The notes under the pieces: generated by a model
Databases searched by the model: none
What the model was told of the DNA's origin: nothing
The model's input: the letters and a program-made list of their open reading frames with translations, nothing else
Part shown: positions 1 through 8,015 of the stretch, in pieces
How positions within the stretch are numbered: the first letter of the stretch is position 1
Layout of the letters: every line of letters begins with the position of its first letter
Position numbers and translations under genes: made by a program
Source: QQVM01 sp035341855
GTDB lineage: Bacteria; Bacteroidota; Bacteroidia; AKYH767-A; 2013-40CM-41-45
DNA: 16,981 nucleotides
Direction: 5' to 3'
Assembly: GCA_035341855.1 (NCBI GenBank)
Contig: DAOQWA010000060.1
Location: 1-16,981 of the forward strand

Positions 1-1611
1 TGTGCAATTCAGGTTGTAGATTTGATTATCACTAATAGTATTAGGCATATTTCCCCCACCTACCTTTTCCATGATACCAATTACTGCGGCAGCATTATTA
101 AGCCCTGTATTATTACCGGTGTGTGTCAGGTTTCTTACAACATTCGACACAATATTTACTGAAACCATTGCTCTTGTATTATTGATACCTACAATATTTC
201 CACCTGTATGAGTAGAGGTAATACTATTTGCAACAGAACCACCGATTGTATTATTGGTGACATCAAATATCCCGTCACCCTCGTTGAGTATACCGTTGAG
301 CTGAAAAACATCTTGTCCTGCTGTTCCACCGAAAGTCAAAGAAATTCCACCTATGGTATTGCCGGTAATATATAATTCTGCTGCACTTCTGTTATAAATC
401 CCTGCTACAGGTTTAGGAGAAGAACCCGAGAGGGAGTTAGATTGTATTTGTATTGAATTGAGCGCAGTACCACTACCGATAGTATTATTGATAAAATTTA
501 TGGTACCTGTACTGCCTCCCGAAAAATGAACTCCAAGAAAAATATTCTCCCCGCTGGTGGAGGTTGCCCTGCTGGAGGTTTGATTGATCCCACCTATAAC
601 ATTACCTACTAATGATGAAGTATTATTTGTTGTTGGATTAAAAACAAGTGCCTGTATCATAAAAGCAATGTTGGATCCGCCGCCATTGATGGTTGTAAAA
701 CCTGTACCGGCAGAATTAGCAAAACCCAGATAGTTGCCATTGATCGTATAACTTGATCCGGATTGAACATCTATAAAAGCAAATAGATTTGTGCCACTGG
801 TAGTTGCGGAACGTGTAGCGGTTTGATAAAGCCGGTTACTGCTGATCAACCAACCTGTTGAATTGGCTCCGACCATGATACCTCTGGCATTACTAAGGTT
901 TGCAGCAGAGAAAAAATCATAGATACGGTTGTTGTTTATTATATTATTGCTGTTCTCTCTTGCAGCCGTACCAACACTTTTAATTGCCTGGAAAGGAAGG
1001 TTTGCTCCGGATGGACCAATTTCATTTGTAGCAATTAGATTAAAATCATTTCCGGTACCAATCGTCGATGTTGAAAACAGCACTGTTGCTCCTTCGGATG
1101 AACTAGATGAACCATTAGATGAACCAAGGATTGTGCAATTGACAACCTGGTTATTTTTTGCATCCTGCAAAAACTTAATCGTCGACGCAACTGCAGAAGT
1201 CGATTGATTATTAATGATCAGAGAATTTCCTCCTGTATTAAGACCATCAATTTTAACCAGATCCGCACCATTAAAACTTATTAAGGGACCGTTCACACTG
1301 CCTGCTATTGTCCTCGCGCCTACCGGTGTGATCGTGACACTTGTCCAGACTGCAGCACTCTGATTCAAAACAGCACTACTTCCTTCAACAGTATTTCCAA
1401 CAATTGATATAGTGATAACCGCACCGGGTTGCGGGCCGGCATTAATGGCCGTAAAAGCTGCACCAAGGGTAAAATATGACCCATTACCTACGACGGCACC
1501 TGCAACATTTACAAATTGAGCATTAACTTTTAAGGAACCACAGGCAAGAAGCAAAAAGCTGATTATGCCGGTACAGAAACGCAAATAAGCCGAAAAGTTT
1601 TTTGATAACAT
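1..1611 (-). CDS. Exported beta-helix repeat surface protein (N-terminal part, cut by window edge)
   Basis: An open frame runs from an ATG at 1611 to base 1 without a stop, giving 537 residues; the C-terminus is outside the window. The first 31 residues form a signal peptide: a basic start, a hydrophobic core (GIISFLLLA, 15-23), then VNA|Q at 29-32, a common Bacteroidota signal peptidase I site. LLAC at 21-24 also fits a lipobox, so lipidation is possible. The rest has no catalytic motif I recognise. It is rich in Asn, Gly, Ser and Thr and full of short irregular repeats such as INGNYLGF, FINNTIG, ITGNTIGGI and VTNNTIGG about 20 residues apart, as in right-handed parallel beta-helix proteins. 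I infer an exported or surface-anchored adhesin-like or structural protein. Whether it carries a type IX secretion C-terminal domain cannot be seen. A good promoter lies just upstream. Confidence 0.8.
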   Translation of the reverse strand, partial: MLSKNFSAYLRFCTGIISFLLLACGSLKVNAQFVNVAGAVVGNGSYFTLGAAFTAINAGPQPGAVITISIVGNTVEGSSAVLNQSAAVWTSVTITPVGARTIAGSVNGPLISFNGADLVKIDGLNTGGNSLIINNQSTSAVASTIKFLQDAKNNQVVNCTILGSSNGSSSSSEGATVLFSTSTIGTGNDFNLIATNEIGPSGANLPFQAIKSVGTAARENSNNIINNNRIYDFFSAANLSNARGIMVGANSTGWLISSNRLYQTATRSATTSGTNLFAFIDVQSGSSYTINGNYLGFANSAGTGFTTINGGGSNIAFMIQALVFNPTTNNTSSLVGNVIGGINQTSSRATSTSGENIFLGVHFSGGSTGTINFINNTIGSGTALNSIQIQSNSLSGSSPKPVAGIYNRSAAELYITGNTIGGISLTFGGTAGQDVFQLNGILNEGDGIFDVTNNTIGGSVANSITSTHTGGNIVGINNTRAMVSVNIVSNVVRNLTHTGNNTGLNNAAAVIGIMEKVGGGNMPNTISDNQIYNLNCT

Positions 1612-1643
1612 TAGTTTCTCTGGACTGGCAATGTGTTAACCTA

Positions 1644-1674
1644 CAAATTTAAGCAAAAATGCATAGCAGGTCAA
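1644..1674 (-). promoter_or_regulatory. Bacteroidota-type promoter for the beta-helix protein gene
   Basis: On the minus strand TTG (1674-1672) is followed after exactly 20 bases by TAAATTTG (1651-1644), which fits the Bacteroidota consensus TTTG-N19-21-TAnnTTTG. Transcription would start near 1637, leaving a leader of about 25 bases before the ATG at 1611. Confidence 0.6.
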
Positions 1675-1839
1675 TCACTTATTATGTAAATGACTTAAAA
1701 ATGACGATGAACCATGTTATTTCAGAGTTAAACGTCCGTAAAATTTGGCGAAGAAATTCTGTAGGGAAAATGATGAAAGACAATGGCCTGTTTTTCAGTA
1801 TTTTAAATCTAAGCTCGAATACTGCAAAAGGGCATCATA

Positions 1840-2544
1840 TCAAGTGAAGAGCATACCTATTGAATAGGCTGCCGCAGCAGCAAGAATCCCGATAAGACTT
1901 GTTTGAAATGCGCCTTTAACAGGATGTTGACCGGTTGCTTTACTTTTAAAATATCCAAAAAATAACAGACAAGCCACAGTAATGATACTTGAATAAACCA
2001 AACCTTCATGGGGCATTTCTGTGAAGACATAGGCCATTAAGGGTACAATGCCACCCACTATATATGCAAGACCAATATTCAATGCACTCTTTCGGGCACG
2101 GTGAATGTCGGGTTTTTCAAGTCCCAGCTCGAAGCGCATCATGAATTCTACCCATTTGTCATGATCCTTTTCCATTTCACACATAATTAACTCTTGTGAT
2201 GCCGGAGAAAGTCCGTAGTCGGCAAAGATCTCTTTCACTTCATTTCTTTCAGTATCATAATGAGTAATGATCTCATCATATTCTCGTTTTAATTCTGAAT
2301 CATAGTGTTCTATTTCGGTCTTGCCGGCAAGGTAGCCACCCAATCCCATTGCAATAGAACCTGCAACTATCTCAGCAAGTCCTGCCGTAACAATGATATC
2401 ATTGTTACTCACGGCACCGCTAAGACCTGCTGCCAGGGCAAAAGGAACAGTAAGACCATCTGCCATACCGATGACGATGTCACGCACTGTTTGTGATTGT
2501 TCAAAATGCTCTTCCTGATGATGATGTGCAGCGTTGGTATGCAT
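1840..2544 (-). CDS. VIT1/CCC1 family iron/manganese transporter
   Basis: This 234-residue membrane protein belongs to the VIT1/CCC1 family, which moves Fe2+ or Mn2+ out of the cytoplasm. The signature DGLTVPFALAAGLSGA is at 29-44, followed by a second helix with GSIAMGLGGYLAGKTE (62-77). A long acidic segment (77-145; E77, E79, E84, E99, E102, E105, M121, E123, E125) resembles the cytoplasmic metal-binding helices of plant VIT1. Three more hydrophobic helices follow (about 153-174, 182-199, 212-232), giving the five spans of the family. The His-rich start HHHQEEH (7-13) may add metal binding. The frame is open upstream to an ATG at 2760, but that extension is antisense to the cysteine desulfurase and covers its promoter, so I start at 2544. 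It is divergent from the desulfurase gene, which fits iron handling. Iron versus manganese cannot be decided. Confidence 0.88.
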   Translation of the reverse strand: MHTNAAHHHQEEHFEQSQTVRDIVIGMADGLTVPFALAAGLSGAVSNNDIIVTAGLAEIVAGSIAMGLGGYLAGKTEIEHYDSELKREYDEIITHYDTERNEVKEIFADYGLSPASQELIMCEMEKDHDKWVEFMMRFELGLEKPDIHRARKSALNIGLAYIVGGIVPLMAYVFTEMPHEGLVYSSIITVACLLFFGYFKSKATGQHPVKGAFQTSLIGILAAAAAYSIGMLFT

Positions 2545-2553
2545 TTTCCTATC

Positions 2554-2582
2554 TTTGATTTTCTCAAAAGTAAATAAATTTG
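2554..2582 (+). promoter_or_regulatory. Probable promoter of the cysteine desulfurase
   Basis: TAAATTTG (2575-2582) fits the Bacteroidota -7 consensus. A TTTG lies at 2554-2557, but the 17-base spacing is shorter than the usual 19-21. The start site would fall near 2589, leaving a leader of only about 7 bases before the ATG at 2596. The element overlaps the divergent transporter promoter region. Confidence 0.4.
2565..2572 (-). promoter_or_regulatory. -7 element of the VIT-family transporter promoter
   Basis: TACTTTTG on the minus strand fits TAnnTTTG and lies 20 bases before the ATG at 2544. No clear TTTG is found at the -33 position. It sits two bases from the opposing -7 element of the cysteine desulfurase, so both polymerases would compete for, or be regulated from, the same short stretch. 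Confidence 0.45.
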
Positions 2583-2595
2583 GTTTGTCGCATCG

Positions 2596-3729
2596 ATGAA
2601 TAAATCTATCTATCTGGATTACAATGCAACTACTCCGGTAGATCCCATCGTACTTGAAACAATGCTGCCATACTTCAATGAGAAGTTTGGAAATGCTGCA
2701 AGTAGAACACATTCCTTTGGATGGATCGCAGATGAGGCGGTAGAACTCGCCCGCGAGCAAGTAGCAACTTTTATTGGAGCCGGGAAGAATGAAATAGTAT
2801 TTACTTCCGGTGCAACAGAGTCACTCAACCTTGCACTTAAAGGAGTAGCAGAAGCATATAAAAGCAAGGGGAATCATATTGTCACCTTAGCAACTGAACA
2901 TAAAGCGGTGCTGGACACTTGCAAGCACATGGAATCTTTGGGTGCATCGATTACCTATTTGCCTGTTGATAAAAACGGCCTGCCCGACCTTGAAATACTT
3001 AGTGACAGCATAACTGAAAATACGGTTCTTTTTTGTGGAATGATGGCCAACAATGAAACCGGTGTTCTTCTTCCTGTAAGGGAAATAGCTAAGATCGTTC
3101 ATGAAAAAAACTGTCTGTTTCTGAGCGACACAACGCAAGCTTGCGGTAAAATTCCGGTTGACGTGAATGAGGAGGGAATTGATATTCTTTGCATTAGTTC
3201 ACACAAGATGTACGGACCCAAAGGAACCGGAGCAATCTATTTACGTCGCAGAGATCCACGTGTACATATTAAAGCCCAGCAGGATGGTGGTGAACACGAA
3301 GGCGGTCGTCGAAGCGGCACCCTGAACGTTCCCGGGATCGTAGGTTTTGGAAAAGCATGTGAACTTACCCGATTGAATTTACCGGAAGAAAATAATCGTA
3401 TCAAATCCTTGCGTGACCGGCTGGAGAATCATTTACTTAAACTTGGAAATATAAGTATTAACGGTGCCGGGTCAGAGCGTCTTCCCAACACCAGCAATTT
3501 AATTTTTCATGGAAGAAGATCCGAAACAACTATCCGAACGTTGAACACACTTGCCTTGGCAACCGGTAGTGCCTGCAGCAGTGCAATTCCCAAGCCTTCA
3601 CATGTGTTATTACAAATGGGCCTGACAGAAGAGGAAGCTTCTTCCTCAATCAGAATATCACTAGGCAAATTCACTAGTATGGATGAAATAAATGAAACTA
3701 TTGAAATCATCTCGAACTATTTGAACTGA
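2596..3729 (+). CDS. Cysteine desulfurase (NifS/IscS family)
   Basis: This is a pyridoxal-phosphate class V aminotransferase-fold enzyme of 377 residues. It removes sulfur from L-cysteine as an enzyme persulfide for iron-sulfur clusters or thio-modified tRNA. The N-terminal YLDYNATTP (6-14) and GATES (73-77) are typical. EH at 101-102 supplies the His stacked on the cofactor, and D178 and Q181 contact it. The cofactor lysine is K204 in SSHKMYGPKG. GGRRSGTLNVPGIVG (236-250) is a family signature. The catalytic cysteine is C327 in LATGSACSSAIPKPSHV, the long loop of the NifS/IscS group rather than the SufS group. It is slightly shorter than E. coli IscS (404). No scaffold (IscU/SufU) gene adjoins it, so whether it is the main housekeeping desulfurase is unknown. 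It is divergent from an iron-transporter-like gene. Confidence 0.93.
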   Translation: MNKSIYLDYNATTPVDPIVLETMLPYFNEKFGNAASRTHSFGWIADEAVELAREQVATFIGAGKNEIVFTSGATESLNLALKGVAEAYKSKGNHIVTLATEHKAVLDTCKHMESLGASITYLPVDKNGLPDLEILSDSITENTVLFCGMMANNETGVLLPVREIAKIVHEKNCLFLSDTTQACGKIPVDVNEEGIDILCISSHKMYGPKGTGAIYLRRRDPRVHIKAQQDGGEHEGGRRSGTLNVPGIVGFGKACELTRLNLPEENNRIKSLRDRLENHLLKLGNISINGAGSERLPNTSNLIFHGRRSETTIRTLNTLALATGSACSSAIPKPSHVLLQMGLTEEEASSSIRISLGKFTSMDEINETIEIISNYLN

Positions 3730-4024
3730 ATTGAATTTCTGATCATTCGTGCAGGCGGTTCAATTATCTTTATGGATCAAAAAAGAACAAAATTAATTTT
3801 TGTACATTCGGGTAAATTAAGATTAATAGCTATATCCCAACCAACTCAATTTTAATTGACGAATTGCTTTCGACATGTTAAGATAAAGGATATTCTTCCT
3901 ATAGCATTGCATTAGAAATCGAAAGAACATATTTTATGAAAGTGTGCATTTATACTGACCTTTCAATTATTTATTTTCTTATGAATTAATTTATCCGAAG
4001 GGCAAGATTAATCTTTGATCTAAA

Positions 4025-5992
4025 ATGGAAAATCATACCCAAAATAAAAACATTCCATTGTGGTTTCTTTCCAGACCTAAAACTTCCGGATTCATCATTC
4101 TGGTTTTATTACTATCTATCAGTGGATACATTACCTTATTAAGTTATGAGAATCAAAAAAAGAGTAACCAGAATGACTTAGCCAATATAGTAAGAGTAGT
4201 TGTACAAAATATTTACCAATCTCTGGACCACAGTAAACTGGCAGCACTTAGCATTGCATTAACGGTGAATGATGATGGGGTGCCGGAAAATTTTGAAAAA
4301 GTTGCATCTGAAATTATCAAATCAAACGCTTCAGTAGACGCCGTACAGTTGGTTCCCGGCGGTGTAATTAAATACGTATATCCTTATGAAGAAAACAAAG
4401 TTGTTATAGGTTATGATATTTTAAAAGATGAAAGCAGAAGCAAGGAAGCCTATAAAGCCATTGAACAAAAACAGATTTTTTTTGGCGGACCATTTGAGTT
4501 GAAACAAGGAGGCGTAGGAATAGTTGGACGTCTTCCTATTTATATTCGTGATAAGTTCTGGGGATTTTCAGCTGTTGTGATAAAACTTGACAGGTTGATT
4601 GACAATGCAGGAATAGATCTGCATGCCAACGGAGATTACTTATTCCAACTTTCAAAAATAAATCCGTTAACAAAAGAAACAGAATTGTTCATTGAAAATG
4701 ACGAAAATGTAAGTTTTGAAAATGCTGAGACAGCTTTTTTTCCTCAGGGGGAATGGACATTACATGCAATCCGTAAAAGGAACCTCAATTCACAATATGG
4801 AATAATTTCTCTGGCAGGATTTGGAATTTTATTTTCGATGATGAGCGCATTCTTTGTAATATATATTCTCAGGACACCGTCACAACTTCAGAAACTTGTG
4901 GTAAAACAATCGAAAGAATTGATAAAAAGCGGACAAAGAAACAATGCTATCATGGAGGCTTTGCCAGATATGTTATTTATTCTTGATGAGGATGGAAACT
5001 TCATCTTTCACCATAATCCAACAGGTATGCCTACCCTACATCCGCCGGAAGAATTTATTGGGCAACATGTAACAAGGGTTTTGCCGCCACAATTGGCTAA
5101 GGAGGTTTTAGCCATTACCGAAAGCACAAGAGAAACAGGAAATATCACTGTTCATAATTACCAATTGGAGAAAGGTGATAAGATCAGGTACTATGAGGCT
5201 AGATTCGCAAGGATTAGCAAAAATGAAGTCCTGTCAATTATCAGGGAGATCACCAGAGCTAAAGAAACAGAAGAAGAAATTCTGGTGATGAATCAGAAAT
5301 TACGAAACCTCTCGGAACACCTGCAAAATGTACGTGAAGAAGAAAGAGCTTCTTTGTCCAGAGAGTTGCATGATGAATTGGGCCAACAATTAACTGCTAT
5401 AAGTCTTGATTTACACTGGTTAAAAAAGATGTCAGTCGACTCCACACCTGCTTTGCAACTAAAAATTAAAGACGCTCTTTCAATCGTTCAAGAAGCTTCA
5501 GCAACTGTTAAACGTATAAACACCGAGCTTCGGCCTGCTATTCTGGATGATCTCGGTTTATTTGCAGCCATAGAATGGCAACTGAGAGATTTCAAACAAA
5601 GAAATGATATTCAAATTGATTTCGTGTGTGAATGTGACCATCTCCAAATTAACCCACTACGATCCATTGCTATCTTCAGAATGGTCCAGGAATCTTTAAA
5701 TAATATTGCTAAACATTCAAAAGCGTCAAATGTCTCTATCAAAGCTTTTGAAGATGGCGAAAATTTAAATATTATTATTACCGATGATGGCGTTGGATTT
5801 ATCAGTGAGGAAGTAAGTAAAAAGTTGTCTTTCGGTCTGCTTGGAATGAATGAAAGAGCAAACATGCTCAATGGTTCGGCTCAAATTGTCTCCAATGTAG
5901 GTATCGGTACAAGCGTTGAGATCTGTCTTCCTTTAGCTCACTTGACTGAGGAATTGAGCTATAGTCATGATTCAAGGAGTGTTGTTTCATAG
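4025..5992 (+). CDS. Orphan CHASE-PAS hybrid-free histidine kinase (HisKA_3/NarL type)
   Basis: This 655-residue sensor kinase is anchored in the inner membrane. A first membrane helix (about 20-41) is followed by a periplasmic region (42-257) whose core resembles a CHASE domain: VDAVQLVPGG (104-113), then YPYEEN, a stretch around FFGGPFELKQGG (152-163) and VGRLPIYI. A second helix (258-282) leads to a PAS domain (about 305-410; NAIMEALPDMLFILDEDG). A short coiled coil then leads to a HisKA_3 dimerisation domain with phospho-acceptor H449 in RELHDELGQQLTAIS. The HATPase domain has its N-box at ESLNNIAKH (556-564) and TDDGVGF (586-592). This is the NarX/DegS class, which normally pairs with LuxR-type response regulators. 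None lies in the window: the next gene, panC, converges with only 7 bases between stops. A near-consensus AATCTTTG (4010-4017) lies just before the ATG. The ligand is unknown. Confidence 0.9.
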   Translation: MENHTQNKNIPLWFLSRPKTSGFIILVLLLSISGYITLLSYENQKKSNQNDLANIVRVVVQNIYQSLDHSKLAALSIALTVNDDGVPENFEKVASEIIKSNASVDAVQLVPGGVIKYVYPYEENKVVIGYDILKDESRSKEAYKAIEQKQIFFGGPFELKQGGVGIVGRLPIYIRDKFWGFSAVVIKLDRLIDNAGIDLHANGDYLFQLSKINPLTKETELFIENDENVSFENAETAFFPQGEWTLHAIRKRNLNSQYGIISLAGFGILFSMMSAFFVIYILRTPSQLQKLVVKQSKELIKSGQRNNAIMEALPDMLFILDEDGNFIFHHNPTGMPTLHPPEEFIGQHVTRVLPPQLAKEVLAITESTRETGNITVHNYQLEKGDKIRYYEARFARISKNEVLSIIREITRAKETEEEILVMNQKLRNLSEHLQNVREEERASLSRELHDELGQQLTAISLDLHWLKKMSVDSTPALQLKIKDALSIVQEASATVKRINTELRPAILDDLGLFAAIEWQLRDFKQRNDIQIDFVCECDHLQINPLRSIAIFRMVQESLNNIAKHSKASNVSIKAFEDGENLNIIITDDGVGFISEEVSKKLSFGLLGMNERANMLNGSAQIVSNVGIGTSVEICLPLAHLTEELSYSHDSRSVVS

Positions 5993-5999
5993 CTGTAGT

Positions 6000-6854
6000 T
6001 TATCCGCTTTTAAAAATTCCTATATTATCTATCAGCCGGACCTTCCCTACCTGAACAGCTATGAAGACCCTGGGAAAATTACTTTGTGCCCAGTCTGTTA
6101 TAGGCTCTAGCGTGTTACTATCTGCAACTTCGAGATATTCCACTTTCATCAAACCATTTTTTTCTATGTTGTGAATGGCTTCCTGACAAGCTTCCAATAA
6201 TGTTTTATGCTGCCAGTTATCTCTGATCAGGAAAAGGTTCTTTGAAATTTTAGTGACTTCAATTCTCTGTTCAGGACTCAACAACACATTTCTGGAACTC
6301 ATGGCCAATCCATCTTCATCCCGTATCGTCTCACCGGCACGAATCTCAATGTGAAATCCCAACTGCTTTGTCATCTCACGGATCACAGCCAATTGTTGAA
6401 AATCCTTTGTCCCAAAATAAGCTCTATCCGGATGTATCATTTCGAATAAACGATTGACAACTTCAACAACTCCTTTGAAATGACCCGGGCGATGCTTTCC
6501 TTCCATGACATGCTCTAAAAGGCCTAAATCAACACTTACCTCTTTTAGGTCCTTGTCGGGATAGACTTCTTGAACTGTCGGAACAAATACGAAATCAACC
6601 TTTTCTGTCGCAAGGAGTTCCAGATCCTTCTCCAGGGTTCGCGGATAGTTCTTCAGGTCATCAGGATTATTAAACTGAGTCGGATTAACAAAGATGCTAA
6701 CTACGACTATGTCGTTCTCGGATGCAGCCAGTTTTACTAAACTCATATGACCTTTATGTAAGGCACCCATTGTCGGCACAAAACCAATCTTAAGACCACT
6801 GTTCTGATTAGCGAGAGCTGTGCGGATGTCCATTACATTATCAAATACTTGCAT
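6000..6854 (-). CDS. panC: Pantothenate synthetase (pantoate--beta-alanine ligase)
   Basis: PanC makes pantothenate from pantoate, beta-alanine and ATP through a pantoyl-adenylate, feeding coenzyme A synthesis in the cytoplasm. Family motifs are present in order: FVPTMGALHKGHMSLV (25-40, with the HIGH-like nucleotide-binding histidines), VSIFVNPTQFNNPDDLKNYP (52-71), EGKHRPGHFKGVVEVVNRLF (118-137), YFGTKDFQQL (146-155) and GLAMSSRN (182-189, the KMSKS-like loop). From the ATG at 6854 the protein has 284 residues, the family's usual length, and its first residues align with E. coli PanC. In-frame ATGs at 6875, 6884 and 6965 are possible but would add tails not typical of the family. The gene is divergent from the GT5-like gene, with 323 bases between the starts. 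No panD or panB is in the window. Confidence 0.95.
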   Translation of the reverse strand: MQVFDNVMDIRTALANQNSGLKIGFVPTMGALHKGHMSLVKLAASENDIVVVSIFVNPTQFNNPDDLKNYPRTLEKDLELLATEKVDFVFVPTVQEVYPDKDLKEVSVDLGLLEHVMEGKHRPGHFKGVVEVVNRLFEMIHPDRAYFGTKDFQQLAVIREMTKQLGFHIEIRAGETIRDEDGLAMSSRNVLLSPEQRIEVTKISKNLFLIRDNWQHKTLLEACQEAIHNIEKNGLMKVEYLEVADSNTLEPITDWAQSNFPRVFIAVQVGKVRLIDNIGIFKSG

Positions 6855-7177
6855 AGATTGATTTTGAATTATCATTTTTGGCATTTGTACAAGTATTATA
6901 GAAGACCTTTCATGTATCTTTTTCACGAATGCAGATACAAAGTGGTAAATTTCAGCAATTAACAACTACAGAATTTTCAAAATTTAACTTCCCGTATGGA
7001 TATTTTAACTATATTAATGGTTCTACAAATTAAGAGCTAAAGAACCAATCGCTTAGCTAATTCGAATCATTTATTTAGTTAAAAAACGGCATTTTCACAC
7101 AATAGGGCTTGCAAGTCTTGAAAGATTAGCTTAAAATCCGTATCTTTGCGTGCCAAAATAGTAAATCCAAGACAAGT
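6855..7177. other. Intergenic region between divergent panC and GT5-like genes
   Basis: This AT-rich 323-base stretch holds the promoter of the GT5-like gene near its right end. On the panC side I found no full TAnnTTTG element; the nearest is AAATTTTG on the minus strand at about 6976-6983. Part of the left end could instead encode an N-terminal extension of PanC from the ATGs at 6875, 6884 or 6965. I see no other gene or RNA. Confidence 0.5.
7118..7148 (+). promoter_or_regulatory. Bacteroidota-type promoter of the GT5-like/DUF4270/glmS operon
   Basis: TTG (7118-7120) is followed after exactly 20 bases by TATCTTTG (7141-7148), a full match to TAnnTTTG. Transcription would begin near 7155, about 23 bases before the ATG at 7178. 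This is the best promoter in the window and the only clear one before the three-gene run that ends with glmS. Confidence 0.7.
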
Positions 7178-8014
7178 ATGAAGAAAGCGAAAGTTTTATT
7201 TATTTCCCAGGAGATGACTCCTTATTTAGAGGAGACGGATGTATCACAGATAACCCGATTTTTACCACAAGGAATCCAGGAAAAAGGGAAAGAGATTCGA
7301 ACTTTCATGCCAAGGTTTGGTGTGATCAACGAACGAAGAAACCAACTACACGAAGTGATCCGGCTTTCCGGAATGAATTTAATAATCGACGATTCAGACC
7401 ATCCATTGATCATAAAAGTAGCCTCTATTCAAAGTGCTCGTATGCAGGTCTATTTTATTGACAATGAAGAATATTTTCAGCGCAAAAACACTTTCCGCGA
7501 TTCCAAGAAAAAATTCCACAAAGACAATGAGGACAGAATGGTGTTTTTCTGCCGGGGAGTATTGGAAACGGTGAAGAAATTGGGCTGGGCACCGGATGTG
7601 ATCCATTGTCATGGCTGGATGACATCTTTGATTCCATTTTTTACTAAGACAGGGTACAAAGATGAGCCTATGTTCAAAAACTCAAAGATCGTCTATTCCT
7701 CTTATTACCATGATCTTGAAGAAACCTTCAGTCCAAATTTGACAAAGAAATTAAAGATGGACGGCATCTCGGCGGACGACATGAAGCATTACAAGGAGCC
7801 AACTATGGCAAATCTACAGCTTGCAGCAATGAAGTTGAGTGATGCAGTCATTAAAGGTTGTGATGGAAAACATCCTGAACTTGACGCATACCTTAAAAAG
7901 TCTGGTAAGCCGGTTTTGGGATTCCAGCCTTATGATGAAGAAGGAAATTTTGTTAATGCATGTTCTGATTTTTATGATGAACTCCTTGAGCAGGAGCCTG
8001 TGCTCGCAGATTAA
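7178..8014 (+). CDS. GT5 N-terminal-domain protein (truncated glycogen/starch synthase homologue)
   Basis: These 278 residues match only the N-terminal Rossmann half (Glyco_transf_5) of bacterial glycogen synthase, which is about 480 residues long. VLFISQEMTPY (6-16) aligns with the start of GlgA, and PDVIHCHGWMTSLIPFF (139-155) with its PDVVHxHDW segment. The ADP-glucose-binding KxGGL motif that should follow residue 15 is replaced by YLEETDVSQIT. The whole C-terminal half, with the second substrate-binding domain and catalytic acidic motif, is absent. There is no frameshifted remainder downstream: the stop at 8012-8014 is followed directly by the next start at 8016. From memory, short proteins of this kind beside panC are common in Bacteroidota, so it is probably a conserved lineage protein, not a fresh pseudogene. 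I infer that it is not a glycogen synthase; its role is unknown. Confidence 0.82.
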   Translation: MKKAKVLFISQEMTPYLEETDVSQITRFLPQGIQEKGKEIRTFMPRFGVINERRNQLHEVIRLSGMNLIIDDSDHPLIIKVASIQSARMQVYFIDNEEYFQRKNTFRDSKKKFHKDNEDRMVFFCRGVLETVKKLGWAPDVIHCHGWMTSLIPFFTKTGYKDEPMFKNSKIVYSSYYHDLEETFSPNLTKKLKMDGISADDMKHYKEPTMANLQLAAMKLSDAVIKGCDGKHPELDAYLKKSGKPVLGFQPYDEEGNFVNACSDFYDELLEQEPVLAD

Positions 8015-8015
8015 T

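Noticed and set aside
929..1207. 92-codon open frame on the plus strand
   Set aside because: It is antisense to the beta-helix protein, whose frame is continuous and has a signal peptide and promoter.
1659..1847. 62-codon plus-strand open frame between the beta-helix gene and the VIT gene
   Set aside because: It overlaps the beta-helix promoter and the end of the VIT gene, has no promoter or recognisable domain, and its composition looks random.
2545..2760. N-terminal extension of the VIT-family protein to an ATG at 2760
   Set aside because: It is antisense to the cysteine desulfurase start, covers both promoters, and does not resemble the family's N-terminus.
6855..6965. N-terminal extension of PanC to an ATG at 6965
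   Set aside because: It would make the protein 37 residues longer than the family norm, and the alignment with E. coli PanC begins at the ATG at 6854.
7178..8014. Pseudogene call for the truncated glycogen synthase homologue
   Set aside because: The frame is clean, the promoter is strong, the stop joins neatly to the next start, and no remnant of the missing half follows, so it looks like a stable short gene.
7839..8015. Start of the DUF4270 frame at 7839
   Set aside because: It overlaps the last 176 bases of the GT5-like gene in another frame; the start at 8016, directly after that gene's stop, is more natural.
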